64,000 bases of DNA from Pseudocercospora fijiensis CIRAD86 (taxonomy: Eukaryota > Ascomycota > Dothideomycetes > Mycosphaerellales > Mycosphaerellaceae). Every line of letters starts with the position of its first letter. The first letter of the stretch is position 1. A model generated the notes under the pieces. It saw nothing but the letters and a program-made list of their open reading frames with translations. It was not told the DNA's origin and did not search any database. Location: positions 637,874 to 701,873 of the forward strand of contig NW_006921535.1 of the NCBI RefSeq assembly GCF_000340215.1, written 5' to 3'. Shown piece by piece: positions 32,525 through 44,149 of this stretch. The position numbers were made by a program, and so were the translations under genes.

Positions 32525-34201
32525 ATGCCCGAGCAGCGTAGGATCCGATGGAGCGTCTCGCAATTCTCTCGGCCAGTAGATGCCTCGATCGATAATTCAT
32601 GGCGTGCGGACCGCTCGTATCCTCCGCCGGATCGATACGAAGGCCACGATCTTGTGGCTGATCATTTTGCGATAACGCCAGAATTGATGGATGTCGGTAT
32701 TGTATATGGCCAGAGAATACCCTCGTATGGAAGCCGAAGTCATGGCACCTGGTATTGGATATCTCACGCCATCGAACGGCGCATGAGACAGATCGTAGGC
32801 CATCATGGTCTTCTACGGCAAGGCAGTGCAGGCCTCCGTATAGCTGGAAGCGCAGACGACATGCGCGATTTCTATCGCGAACGTATAATGCTTCTTGTTC
32901 TGGAGCTCTCGCCTAGAGATCTATATCGATGGTGAGTCGGCAAGACCAGTTCCCAATTTGATTCTTGTTCTCACGAAATGAACAGGTGTGATGTACATCC
33001 TGAATTGCTTCAGATTCTCAAGGACTACGAGCTAGACGGCGAAACTGGCGTATGCATCAGGTACTATCGCAGACCCAGTCGCGGAGCTGCGGATACAGAG
33101 AACATCGCCAGCCACATACGGCTTGGAAGAGCCTTGCCGCCTTTGTCTGCGACGGCGTCAACGCAGCCAGCGCCCACAATTTCAAGGTCGGTCCCACAGA
33201 GGATACCGAGGCCGCCGTGGCTAGATCGTCGACCGATATTTCCGATGAGACCTACCATTTCACGATTCTTTCCTGCAAATAGCGCGAACAGAAATGAGTT
33301 CAGCCTCAGCTCCCTTTTAAACGCCGCAGATGCTGAGAACGAAGGGTCCCTTACAGCTTCGTCAGCAACATCTCGGAGGAGAAGTCCATCGCCAAGGTCT
33401 AATGTAGCCACAGGCTCGATCACCTGGTCGGGTCCTAGCACGTCTGATGGCGACGAATCAGTGCCGCCACCTATCACATATGGACTGGAGCCCTCGAGTT
33501 CATTGCTTCCTCCTTGGCAAGCACCATCGGAAGCAGACTTAAGCGAATTTGCCCAGTCTACTTCAGGTGGACTGAGCGATGGAGACGACGTTTCCTTTGG
33601 GGTAGGGAGCGTTTATGACCTCGTTGAGATTGACGATATTATTGAATTGCGAAAAGAAGGATATTCTACCGCTGTTCCGCAGCATCCGGGGCCTATCACT
33701 CAAGGTGAGGCTGTATATTATCCTATGCCAGAGCGAGCTCAACATCGACATGAGACGTACGAAAGCTTCATTTCCAGCTTGCACAATACTAAGAGAAATT
33801 GGCAACTACATCGCGCCGACATCTGGCATGCGAAGAATCGAAGGAGGCTGCAGGAGCTCATAGACACAGAAAGCAGACCAGAGTGGCAAGCTCAGCGGCG
33901 AGCAGACGCTGCGAGGACGCAAGAGCGTGTCAGAGCCTTTCGCCAGAGATATCCAGATGCGAGGGACTGGCAAGTTGACTCGCCGATGCTCAGACGTTGG
34001 TGGCCTCTTGAAGACGCTCTTGAGCGTATTCGGCGGCAGGAAGCGAACCAGCAAGGAAAATACTGCATCCGCTGTCTTTCCGTTCGTTGTGCTTGTGTTG
34101 AGGCGTCAGATTCATCGAATCGTTGCAGGCATCAGAGTGAACTGCCACGACATGAACAGGAGTCGAGCTATGCTGAGGCCATGGACGCTTGGCATCTCTG
34201 A
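32525..34201 (+). CDS. hypothetical protein (two exons)
   Basis: Exons 32525-32931 and 32986-34201 encode 540 residues. The 54-base intron (32932-32985) starts GTGAGT and ends AACAG and joins ...LSPRDLYR/WCDVHPELL... in frame. The protein is Arg/Ser-rich. The N-terminal 135 residues may be folded (VADHFAITPELMDVGIVYGQR). The central region (about 190-320) is Ser/Pro-rich disorder. The C-terminal part has a charged helical region (RRLQELIDTESRPEWQAQRRADAARTQERVRAFRQRY, split in my reading at about 430-465) and a Cys pair near the end (YCIRCLSVRCACVE) that could be a small metal-binding knuckle. No family was recognised. Confidence 0.68.
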
Positions 34202-34540
34202 GGCATAGAATAGAGGAACTATGCTCGGCAACCATTTTGTCAAGATGTCGCGATGGAAGTTGTCAATGTCGCGCTTTGATTCCGCTTTCGTGATTCCGAG
34301 CGGCACCGCCGGGTCTCTTGTAACTTCGTAAAATGTGAGGTTGTTCGGGCCAGAAGCGGAGAAAACGCTGCTGTACCGAGTTCCATCTGCGCGTCCCAAG
34401 ATTTGTGGCTGGCTGGCTGGCGGAGAAAGTCAAACTTTCTTGGCCCGCATGAGCCACCTCACTTCTCTGCCTTGCCTTGCCTGCAAAATACTGAAACCCG
34501 TCAATTGATCGCAGAATGAGTGTGCAAAGTAGTCGCCGTG
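34202..34540. other. intergenic
   Basis: No gene; promoter of the histidine phosphatase gene. Confidence 0.5.
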
Positions 34541-35638
34541 ATGCTGCGAAATAGAAAGGCGCTGCTTCGAAGATCCGCTCTCTTGTCGTAAGTTGTTCTG
34601 ATTGGATATTCTAGGCGCTGTTCACTGACTACCAATTGCAGACCCATTCTTCTTCTTATTTTCGGCGCTTTCTTATACCTCTATCTCGCGTCGCCCGCAA
34701 GGCCCGGAGATCTTGAAACCAAAATCTACAGCACAGCTATGGGAAGTCAAGAAGCGGCCGCGAAATTCCACTTCGAATTTGTTCCAGGATTCTTCAAGCA
34801 GTCAGAACCGGACACGAATCCAGATGAATTTGATAACGCAAAGGAGAATTTCGGCATCATAGAACGCGAATTTGAGACGGACGATACGGTGACGAAAGAT
34901 TGGCCCGTGTGGAGGCGCTTTCATCGTTACATTAATCACCTAAATAATCAGAACCGACCTCTGGATATCTTTTACAAAGTCCTCTATTTCGGCAGGCATG
35001 GCGAGGGCTATCACAATGTAGCTGAAGCTTTCTACGGAACGAAAGCATGGGATGACTACTGGAGCAAGCTGGATGGAAATGGAACTATGTACTGGGTCGA
35101 TGCACATCTTACGGATATCGGCAAGCAACAAGCCCTCGATGCACATGTCTTCATCGAGGCTCAACTTAACACTACAACTCACGCCATGCCGCCTCCGGAA
35201 AGCTACTATGTCAGTCCTCTGTACAGATGTCTTCAGACTGCCGATCTTACTTGGGGCAATCTCACATTACCGGAAGATAAGCCTTTCACGCCAGTCGTCA
35301 AAGAACTCCTACGAGAAGTCCTCGGCGAACATACCTGTGACAAGCGAAGCACGAAAGCAACGATCACTTCTGCATTCCCTGATTTCGTGATCGAGGATGG
35401 CTTCAGTGAAGAAGACTTGCTCTGGAAAGCCGACCATCGCGAGACGCATCAGGAGCATGATGAAAGGACGAGAGAACTCATGACTGATATCTTCTCGAGG
35501 AATCCCAATACCTTTGTCAGCTTGACGAGTCATTCTGGAGCGATAGCGAGCCATCTGAGAGTTTTCGGGCATAGAGAGTTCAAGTTGCCGACTGGTGGGA
35601 TGATTCCGGTTTTGGTGAAGGCCACGAGATCCAGTTAG
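34541..35638 (+). CDS. membrane-anchored histidine phosphatase (phosphoglycerate mutase-like)
   Basis: I add a first exon at 34541-34587 joined to 34642-35638 across a 54-base intron (34588-34641, GTAAGT...TTGCAG), giving 347 residues. A shorter model starting at the ATG at 34739 would lose the anchor. Residues 1-16 are basic (MLRNRKALLRRSALLS) and are followed by a hydrophobic segment (about 17-33), which looks like a type II signal anchor. The catalytic block FGRHGEGYHN (near residue 132) holds the phospho-accepting His of the branch-1 histidine phosphatases; YVSPLYRCLQTADLT (near 215) provides the second Arg region and SLTSHSGAIAS (near 310) the second catalytic His. The yeast Pmu1-type family is closest. 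The substrate is unknown, and the lumenal or secreted location is inferred. Confidence 0.85.
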
Positions 35639-36735
35639 ATGAGACGGATGATACCCCAGGTAGAGCATGAATTGGATTGAGCTTGGTGACGTATGAATTC
35701 GGAGTGATATCACAAATTCTGACCTAGACTTAGAGGGCCTGAGTAGCTGAGCAGCTTTCTGCCGGCGAAGTGGTCTCCATACTAGGTACGGAGAACCTCG
35801 TTCACGGATGCTGAGAGACGGACTCAGAGGGACCACGCACCAGGTGTTGAACACAGACGCTCCAGGGCTGAGCAGGATTTCGGGTTTTAAATGACAGCTG
35901 CGGAAGACGGGTCATGACTGCGTTTTGGTAAGGACACAACTGGCAAAGTCTTTTACGGAGCGCGAGTACTCAAGTCGTGAAGGCTTCTTACAAGCATGGA
36001 ACTCCCAGCTGGAATCCGCACTAGCCGCTATTGAAGCAGTTCTATGTTTGTACCTTCGACACGAAAGGAAAGAAGAAACCAGGACAATTGTCTGAATATA
36101 TCGTTGCCACAAGTCGTGTTTAATCACGACTTTTGCCAATCACTTTCCTCACAACACCAAACTCGTTCTTTATTCTGCTCTCCTTTTCTGTCCTTCCATC
36201 GCTATCGCCAGTTTCCTACGTGATGGCTTCTATCAGTTCAAAGAATGGCCTCAAAACTGGCTCAAAGGTCACGACATCAAATTATCAATCCTCCTGATCG
36301 GGTTGCGCGCAAATATTCTACCAAGGGAAATTGTGATGCAAACAATGCCATACATACTGTGGCTCTTTTTCCAAACGAAACTTTCCTTTATGGAAAGGCT
36401 CTTCGTTTCACAATCTAGTGCAGAAAGACATGCATGACTTTGGAAACATGGCAAACATGTTCCTCACATTACAAGTTCAGTCAAAAGATTTGCCTTGTAC
36501 TTCATATACATGTCGCTGACTTCATTTCTATAACCGAGCGCGTCTTCACATGCAAACACTTATGAGCTTGGACCCCTACCCGATATCTTCACAGTAATCG
36601 GAACTTATGGATCGAAGTCTGCAACATCACCAACAATAGCATAGTATACATTACGCCTCGAGGCATAGAATCAACACCGTTCGAGATCAGACATTCAGCC
36701 TCATCAAAGCGAATCGTCCACTCAACAAGCACACA
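35639..36735. other. intergenic, 1.1 kb
   Basis: No convincing gene on either strand. A TTTAAATGA-type AT-rich stretch lies near 35885. The end is the leader of the 36736 gene, with ACACAATGG as start context. Confidence 0.5.
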
Positions 36736-37386
36736 ATGGAGACTTTTGCGAGATTCGCCGCGATTTGCGCATTTCTGCTCGCGATCCTTCTCCAAGTCGC
36801 AAACTGCGATGCAGAGTGGCCGGCGTGCAATGACACCATTACCCAAAGCTGCATCAAGATTGTCACCGTCCAACCTGACGCAAGTGTGACCACAGTCACC
36901 ACTTTTTCAACTTACACGCCGCCGCTGCCTACTCTCAAGCCGTTCAGCACAGTTGTAACAGAAACCCGTCCAACGCTCACAACAATCTGGACTCTTACCG
37001 CACCTCCCGGAAATTACCACCCAATTATTGTCACTGTGCTTCAAATATACACCTACGCCGACGAAACGACAACCTGGACAAGCGCATATGTCGAGAGTGA
37101 CTTCTCTGAGTGGGATGCGACTAGAACGAAGCCGATGTCGATTGTGGACAACCATTCGACAAGCATGCCTACTTCACAGTCCGCTCAATCGTCGACTTCA
37201 AGCCTGAACGCTCTGGATGTCCTTCAGCAAGCTCTTGCTACAAGGGTCGGAGTGGGACGTGTCTGGTTGAGAGCGCTACTTCTGGGCTATCATTCAGGAA
37301 TTTTTGCTTTCTGCCTTATGCGATTCTCTTCCAAGATCAGTAAAAGCATGCAAAGCAAGGCGCGGTTGCACATCCCGTTTAACTAA
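36736..37386 (+). CDS. secreted Thr/Ser-rich protein
   Basis: A single exon of 216 residues. The N-terminus METFARFAAICAFLLAILLQVANC is a signal peptide with probable cleavage near residue 24-26. The mature part begins with two Cys (CDAEWPACNDTITQSC) and continues as a Thr/Val/Ser-rich stretch (about 45-165) with likely O-glycosylation and an N-glycosylation Asn-His-Ser site near 140. A hydrophobic segment near the end (LLLGYHSGIFAFCLM, about 182-197) followed by basic residues could be a membrane anchor. This suggests a cell-wall or surface protein. No named family. Confidence 0.65.
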   Translation: METFARFAAICAFLLAILLQVANCDAEWPACNDTITQSCIKIVTVQPDASVTTVTTFSTYTPPLPTLKPFSTVVTETRPTLTTIWTLTAPPGNYHPIIVTVLQIYTYADETTTWTSAYVESDFSEWDATRTKPMSIVDNHSTSMPTSQSAQSSTSSLNALDVLQQALATRVGVGRVWLRALLLGYHSGIFAFCLMRFSSKISKSMQSKARLHIPFN

Positions 37387-37680
37387 AGCAATGCCCACTG
37401 TTCGTTGCGATGAGTGGTGTTTGCTGGAAGCTGGCGTTCATCTTTGGGATTTTGATACAAGTACGGGAAAGGTTTCGAGGTCTTCTTTTCTGGAGACAGG
37501 TATGTGGCTACATCACCTACTCAAGATGACTTCTCTCCCTCTCTACCATCTGCTCCTAATATCTCCCTTTTGATTCTCTATACCCCTTCAACGTTTCTAT
37601 ATCGTCAACTGTCACAGGCGTCGAGGATTTCTAGGCTGTCACATGCACGCTTCTGCACGGGATGCGGGTTCACTTAGTGC

Positions 37681-37730
37681 CATTCACATGCAAGTGACCA
37701 TTCACATGCAAGTGAACATTCACATGCAGT
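37681..37730. repeat. 18-base direct repeats in a promoter
   Basis: CATTCACATGCAAGTGAC at 37681-37698, a second copy at 37699-37716 differing in the last base, and a partial third at 37717-37730. Another ACATGCA occurs at 37641-37647. They lie about 220-270 bases upstream of the secreted-protein gene at 37949 and 50 to 100 bases upstream of its TATA box. Confidence 0.9.
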
Positions 37731-37782
37731 ACATGCAGGATCCGATTCACCAACGGTCTTGTGACTGAGCCTGCGAGCGCGA

Positions 37783-37789
37783 TATAAAA
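37783..37789 (+). promoter_or_regulatory. TATA box of the 37949 gene
   Basis: TATAAAA lies 160 bases before the ATG. The intervening leader is CAA/ACA-rich, typical of a strongly expressed fungal gene. Confidence 0.65.
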
Positions 37790-37948
37790 GGACTCCTTCT
37801 GCTTCCATATCTTCTTCTTTCTTACAACATCAACAACAACGACATCAAGCATCCGAACAAGCTTCCTTCACTACACTCCCACTACAACACAGAGCCACCT
37901 ACAACAAGCAAACAACTACATCCAGTCACGCATTCCACATCAGACAAC

Positions 37949-38659
37949 ATGGTCCGATTCATGCCTACCATCCTCGCCGCCGGTCTGGCAATCGGCGCTG
38001 CCTTCGCTTTGCCTGCCGACATTCGCGCTACGACTTCCGGTGTCGATACCTCCGGCACTACAACAACTTCGACAGATGTCTCAGTCCCAACTATGAGCGT
38101 CCTCGACGTTCCGTCATACACTTTGCGCCTACAGCCCAACGTCACGATCAATGTTACGATGAGCCAGATCCCAACCCAGCTGCCAACCTCCGCGCCAAGT
38201 GTAATGGACACATCCTACACACTGCGCCCAGACACGGATTCGGTTACAACTACCTCCACTATCCCAGCAACCAAGACCGTCGACAAGCGTGCAGTCTGCA
38301 CAGATGCCGGCATCGTCCACGAATGCGACGCAGCTCCACCAGCAGATGGTTTTGGCATGACATACACCCCATCAGTGCCATCCGACTGGGCCGCTCCTGT
38401 CTGCGGCGGTACATCTGCATACTCCGGCTCAACCGACTCCACACTCCTCGCAACCGCCGACAAGATGTGCAACAGTGCGAACTGGAACACCATGGTCGAC
38501 CCTTCTGAAACGCTTCGCTGGGTGACCAAGGCCGATGATGGGCATGACATGACTTTCTCGATCGACTTCGATTGGCTCGCTGTCCCTGCTGATCAAGACA
38601 CTGTCCTTTTCAACTCGATAGCTTGTCATGCCGGATTTAAGAAATTGGTTGTCGAGTGA
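37949..38659 (+). CDS. secreted, Kex2-processed candidate effector-like protein, frameshifted near the end
   Basis: An open frame of 236 residues. MVRFMPTILAAGLAIGAAFA is a signal peptide. A Thr/Ser-rich propeptide follows (about 21-112), ending in the dibasic site DKR at about 112-114, a typical Kex2 cleavage point. The mature part (about 115-236) has Cys in CTDAG, HECD, PVCGG, KMCNS and IACHA. The reading frame ends at 38659, but in another frame positions about 38644-38730 read smoothly (GGHIEGKFSGVPV...) with a further Cys, as if one A was lost in the AAGAAATTGG run at 38639-38648. Either the gene is truncated or the assembly has an indel. Its position, just left of the transposon island, fits effector-type genes of fungi, but no activity is shown. 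Confidence 0.65.
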   Translation: MVRFMPTILAAGLAIGAAFALPADIRATTSGVDTSGTTTTSTDVSVPTMSVLDVPSYTLRLQPNVTINVTMSQIPTQLPTSAPSVMDTSYTLRPDTDSVTTTSTIPATKTVDKRAVCTDAGIVHECDAAPPADGFGMTYTPSVPSDWAAPVCGGTSAYSGSTDSTLLATADKMCNSANWNTMVDPSETLRWVTKADDGHDMTFSIDFDWLAVPADQDTVLFNSIACHAGFKKLVVE

Positions 38660-39139
38660 CTGGAGGACATATCGAGGGCAAGTTCTCTGGTGTACCTGTT
38701 ACGTTCTTCGTGAGCGTCAGCCTGGCCTAGAGGCGATGAGAGTTGACTTTCGAGGTCGAGGATGTTTGCAGATTCTACGGGTACCAGCGTCGGAGGATTT
38801 CTCACAGGGATATGAGTGATTTTTTGAAGGTTTTACTATAAATGCATCAGGATCGGAGGATGTTTTTTTCTTTTTTGATCTTGCGATGCATGAAGCAGGC
38901 CAAGAGTGCCATGCTATACCATTGCGAAGACACGATTTGTGTGTCATTGTATACCGAGATGAGATCAATAGAGACCTCTCGCAACCACGGGTTGGAGAAC
39001 GGATGCTCTAGACATATACGAACGAGACCATAGAAAACCATTTGCCGTACTTCCAGAGTAATCTGAATCGAAGTCTCATCACGACACGCTCCCAAAATAC
39101 ATCTTCCTCTCCCTCGTCCCACTGCCTCTTATATTTGCT
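38660..39139. other. 3' flank up to the transposon island
   Basis: Positions 38660-38730 appear to be the displaced C-terminus of the preceding gene. The rest has no gene; base composition is still normal. From about 39140 CpA and TpG become rare. Confidence 0.5.
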
Positions 39140-39470
39140 TTATCTAGGTTTATTCGAGCGGAGCGACAGACTAAAAACAGGCACCTAGAGCAACCTAAGG
39201 AGCTTGCGACGAAGGTTGTAGAAGGTGTCTATTTAGTCTAGCGTAGAGATCGAGAATAAATCAGATTGCTACTAATAACATATAGTTATTATTATTGTTG
39301 TTAGCAAAGAGGTAGTAGCAATATATACTATATACTATAGAGGCTAGATTTTAAAGATACGCCCGCAAAATTAAGCGCGCGCTATAATTAGCTAACAATT
39401 CGAGTCGCAATTACGTACCCTAAACCTTAGGCTGCACTTTTATATCGCTAATAGTACTAGCACTACAATG

Positions 39471-39600
39471 CGCTAACAGCACCGCTATCTAATACGCTAA
39501 TAGTACCGCTATCTAATACGATACTAGCGGTAAGCGATACTAGCGGTAAGCGATACTAGTACTAAGCGATACTAGTACTAAGCGATACTAGTACTAAGCG
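39471..39600. repeat. short tandem repeats, 24-base x2 and 16-base x5
   Basis: A 24-base unit starting CGCTAA at 39471-39494 and 39495-39518, followed by five 16-base units: ATACTAGCGGTAAGCG twice (39521-39552) and ATACTAGTACTAAGCG three times (39553-39600). All are near the outer end of the gypsy element. Confidence 0.88.
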
Positions 39601-40139
39601 ACACTACTACCTTAGGCTCGTAGTATAGGTAAGGTTAACAATAGTAGCGACTAGGTAATATTAACAATAGCGGCGCTAGTCGTCTTAGCGCTAACTTTAC
39701 CTTGCTTTCGATTTCCTTCTTCGACTAATAATACACTCCGTAATACCGTTACTAACATAGCCGCGCCGGCCGTGCCGTTATAAGCGCGACGTCGTCTTCG
39801 CCGATCGCTTAGACCTCGAGGCCTTAACAGAATAAAGGAACAAGAGGGGGACCTAAATACTAGGAGAAGGGCCTTATAAGGCGCGTTAGTAGAGAGGTAG
39901 TTTCCTAAAAGAGTAGCGAATAGTTAACGCGTTATAGCGCGCTTATTAACACTTAGTGCGCGTTTACTATAGTAGTGTAGTCTTATTGTCCTTTGTTACT
40001 AACAATTGCTTACCTCTAATTAGTTAGCTAATAGCACCCCGGGGGTAGTATTGTTCCTAGGCTTAGTAGTAACATTATAAGCTCTTAGCCTTCTTTATAT
40101 TCTTTACGCTAGTCCAATACTCATCTAATAACTCAGTTA

Positions 40140-40290
40140 TATCCTTAAACGAGTCTTTAGCCTCCTATAAGTCCTATTTAGGTAAATAGCCTTGCTATCT
40201 TAATAGGTACTCCTTCTTACCCTATCTAGTCCGATGCTTTAGGATACGTTCTATAGACTATAGCTCTTCGCTATTAGCTAGTATATCCTC
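40140..40290 (-). pseudogene. gypsy chromodomain
   Basis: The minus strand reads ...EEL-stop-SIERILKHRTR... then KKEYLLR-stop-QGYLP, the chromodomain pattern of fungal gypsy integrases, with the expected Trp and Gln codons changed to stops. In living elements the domain can direct insertion to heterochromatin. Confidence 0.75.
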
Positions 40291-41055
40291 GGATTTAGCA
40301 GGTGCTTTATCGCCTTCGCGCTAGTAGTATAGTTTAAGGAGGGAGATATAGAAGGTGTTATAGATAGTGTAATAAGGTAGAAGCTATAACTAGTAGGCCT
40401 AGCTATTGCCCTTCGGTTCTCGGATACGAAATAGGCTAATATATCTTAGTACGAGCTTAGGCCTTGTTTTACTATTAGGCGATAGGTATTTGCGGATGCG
40501 GAGGTTCTTAGTGCTAAGCATAACTATATCGCCTTGTTTAAAGGTTATTAGTGTGTAACGCTTATCGTAGTAGGCCTTTTAGTATTCTTAAGCCTTTGTT
40601 AACTTCTTAGCTATCTTAGTATAGATTTCTCGCATCTTCTAGATACGTTCTATTGCCGCTAGTGTCTCTAGTACTTAACGCGCTTCCCTTTCCTTACGCT
40701 CGGCCTCGAGCGAGGTAAATAGATCTTATAGCAACGCGGCGTTTTAACCTATTATAGCTATATATAGTGAAACCTTAGTTAATAAGTGTATACTATTATT
40801 GTACACGAATTCTATAGGCTATAGGAGGTTAACCCAATCCTTAGGATTCTCGTTAATGTAACTACGTAGGTACTGCTATAGGGTAGCATTCTGTCTCTCT
40901 GTTTAACCGTTAGTCTATAGATAGAAGGCTATTAATAGCCGATGCTTCAGTCTTAGCTATAGGTATATTTCGCTCTAATAGTGCGATATAAATGTCGAGC
41001 CCCTATCGGAGACTATCCCCTTAGGGGTTCCCTAATAGGTACAGAAGATATTAGT

Positions 41056-41256
41056 CTATAGCGCCTCTACTATATTAATAGCAGTCCAATCCTTGCGAGC
41101 AGGAATGTAGCGAGCACCCTTAGTAAATCGGTCTATAATAACTAGTATAGCGTTAAAGACGTCTTTGCTTCCTCTTCGCTTAGTAGGGGGAAGACCTGTA
41201 ATAAAGTCTATTATAAGCTCTATAAAAGGCTTCTTTAGAACAGGGAGTGAAGACAA
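41056..41256 (-). pseudogene. gypsy integrase core fragment
   Basis: A 66-residue open stretch with IDFITGLPPT, carrying the first catalytic Asp, and IIDRFTKGARYIPA, carrying the second Asp region. It is flanked by stops and is clearly part of a longer disrupted integrase. Confidence 0.85.
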
Positions 41257-42579
41257 CTCGCCAAATAGTAAGTGCTTTAGTGCTTTAACTCGCTAGTATA
41301 CTATATAGGTCTGTATATACTCCTTTATATGCCGCTTACTATTTAGCTAGTAGTATATACGCGATAGTAACTCGTACGACCTCTCTATACTATAGTAACT
41401 AGCGAGCTTACTATTATAGTGCCTCTTTAAAAGCTCTTATCTAATCGATTGTTTAGCGGGGACATAGTATCTGCCCTTAAACTTTAAGTAACCTTTGTCG
41501 TCGATCGACTAATTACTCTTACTAGATCGAGTCGTTCGCCTACTTATAAGCCTATTAATACGCTCGACAGCAAAGGCGTCCCTCTGCTAAGTACGCAATA
41601 GCTTATTTATAAACGATTAACTATCCCTATTTATAAGGTTATTTAATAGCACCCTCGCTATTAAACGAGGTACGTATTGTATATATCTAATAGCACTAGC
41701 AGCCGGAACTACTACAACCTCTTCTATAGTGCTATCGCTATATAGGCTATTACTATAGATAGCAATGTCTTTAATCGAGTTATTATAGCTCGAGCGATCT
41801 ACGTCCTTTCTAACGCATACTAGAAGAACGACAACTCCGCTATAGTATTTGTTGCCGCCGCGGGGTCCGGAAGTCCGCTTATCCTACGCTTGCTTATTAA
41901 TAATATAGGCTATAGCAATCTTATACTATAGGGTTAGAAACAAAGAATTAATGTATTAGGTCTCGCTATCGTAATTAGGTCGCCTCGATAGGCTATCGGT
42001 AGGGTTACTTACGCCTAGCCGGTATAATATATTAAAATCAAACCCGGCGAGGTAGACGGCCTATCTAGCCTATCGACCTATAACCCTAGTAACCCTAGTA
42101 ATGCTACGGAGGTTGTTATAGTCTATATAGACCCAAATTGTATACTAAGCACTATTAAGATAGTAGCGCTAATACTTAAAGGCTTCTACGATTGCTAAGA
42201 GCTCTTGCTCGTAGGTCTTATATCGACGTTCTATATCGATTATCTTTCGTAAAAAGAAGGCAATCGGGTGCTAGTAATAGTTATTATCTGATTGCTGTAA
42301 TATAATAGCCGATATAGCGAACTATAAAGCGTTAGTCTCAATTCGGATCTACTTGCTTAGTACGAAATAGTATAACAAGGGGACTTTAGTAAATCGTTTC
42401 TTTAGACCGTTAAAAGCGGCTTGTGTTTTGTTAGTCTACCTAAACTCTCTAGAAGGGTTTACCTTAGTCTTAGTAAGCTTAGTTAATAGTATTATATACC
42501 TCGAATAGCCCTTAATAAAACGGCGGTAGAAATTAGCGAAGCCGAGGAACGATTAAAGCTCCTTAATAGACGTAGGAAT

Positions 42580-43308
42580 AGGCTATTTAGTAATTGTTTT
42601 AATCCGATCCGGATTAGCCTTAATACTATTAGTTAATACGATGAAACCGAGGAAGGCTACCTCCTTAGTAGCAAAGGTGCATTTAGAAGGCTTATAATAT
42701 AGTCTATAGGCTCGTAGGCGGTCGAGGACCTTGCGGACTATAGCCTAGTGCTCCGCAATGTTAGGTAAGTGTATATAAACTAGGATGTTATCTAGGTAAA
42801 CTATACAGAGGTAATCTAATAGGCCTAATAGGGCTCGATTGATATAGGACTAGAATGTTGCAGAGGCATTAGCTAGGCTAAATAGCATAACTAAGTATTC
42901 GAAATAGCTATAGCGAGTACGGAAGGCTATTTTCTATTCGTTACCCTTACGAATGCGGATACGATAGTACGCATCCTTAATGTCTAGTATAGTGTAGTAG
43001 TAAGCCCTAGAAAGGCGATCGAGGGTCTTATTAATAAGGGGGAGTAGATAGCGGTCTTTAATAGTAATAGTATTAAGCCCGCGATAGTCGATATATAGGC
43101 GTAGGCTACTATCCTTCTTTAGTACGAACAGGATAGGTACACTAGCAGGGCTATTACTATACCGAATTCGACTATTAGCTAGGTTTTCCTCTAGGTACTT
43201 ACGCAATATAGCAAGCTCTCGCTTACTAAGGTTATAGAGGGGGCTAAAAGGAACCTCCTTGCCCTCTATAATGTTAATCTTATAATCCGTCTCCTTAAAT
43301 ATAGGCAA
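42580..43308 (-). pseudogene. gypsy reverse transcriptase
   Basis: The open part (43308-42934) includes LRKYLEENLANSRIRYSNSP, VLKKDSSLRLYIDYRGLN and ILDIKDAYYRIRI, typical RT blocks. Downstream the catalytic box reads VYLDNILVY: the second Asp is Asn at 42787-42789, a RIP-type change, so the enzyme could not work even without the stops. Confidence 0.85.
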
Positions 43309-44119
43309 TGTCGATGCTAGGTAATGTTTAAATACATTAATATAGGTCTCTCGAATAGGCTCTAGTATACGAGCAAGCTAATTAGGGTCTATACTATTAG
43401 GGGGCACAGGCTTATCGTTATTACCGAGTAGGTCGGCAGTCGGATTAGCTAAGGCGGAGGCTAGTATTAGGTTGCTAATAAACAGGACCCTAATATTATT
43501 AGGATACTCGCTAATATTAATGTGTTTAATATCCTCTTTCCTAGCGATTCTAAATCGCTACTTCTAGAGGCCTAGGTCTATAGCTATAGCGTAGTACTTA
43601 AGAATAGGGTTGCTAATAACAATAGTAGCTCCCCTATATAGGTTGTCTATATCCACTGCGTAGGTAGTAAAGTCTAGTAGGCGTTTATTTCCGAGGTCGT
43701 CCTTTAGAGCTATAGGAATATAGTAGGCTCTATAGGTTAAGTGCCGAGCGTTATTAAACTAAGCAAGGGTTAGCAGGTCAGTCTTCGGCAGTTGTCGAAG
43801 GTCTAATTGCTTAGCTAGGCGATAGCTAATAAGGGCACTAACTAAATTTCCTAGATCTAGTATAACCTTAGTTTAATAGGTAGTGCCCTTCGTGTCCTAT
43901 ATAAGGCAGGAGCGTATTATAGCTAGCACAATGTCGATAGTCTTACGCCGTACAAGGCTAACAGTTAGTACGGCGCTTACTCTTTTTTCGACTAATTGAA
44001 AGAGCCGACTAGGGTAGCATTAGCGGCTAAAAGGTGTTTCCTATACTTAGCGGAAGTACGGTTAATTCGGGCCTAGTCCTTAGGTTTGTCGCATTAGCCT
44101 AGTAGATAGCTAGTGCTAT

Positions 44120-44133
44120 TATAATTGAAGCAC
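44120..44133. repeat. target-site duplication, left copy
   Basis: TATAATTGAAGCAC, identical to 49006-49019. Flanks the LINE. Confidence 0.93.
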
Positions 44134-44149
44134 ACACTCTAAAATGGCA

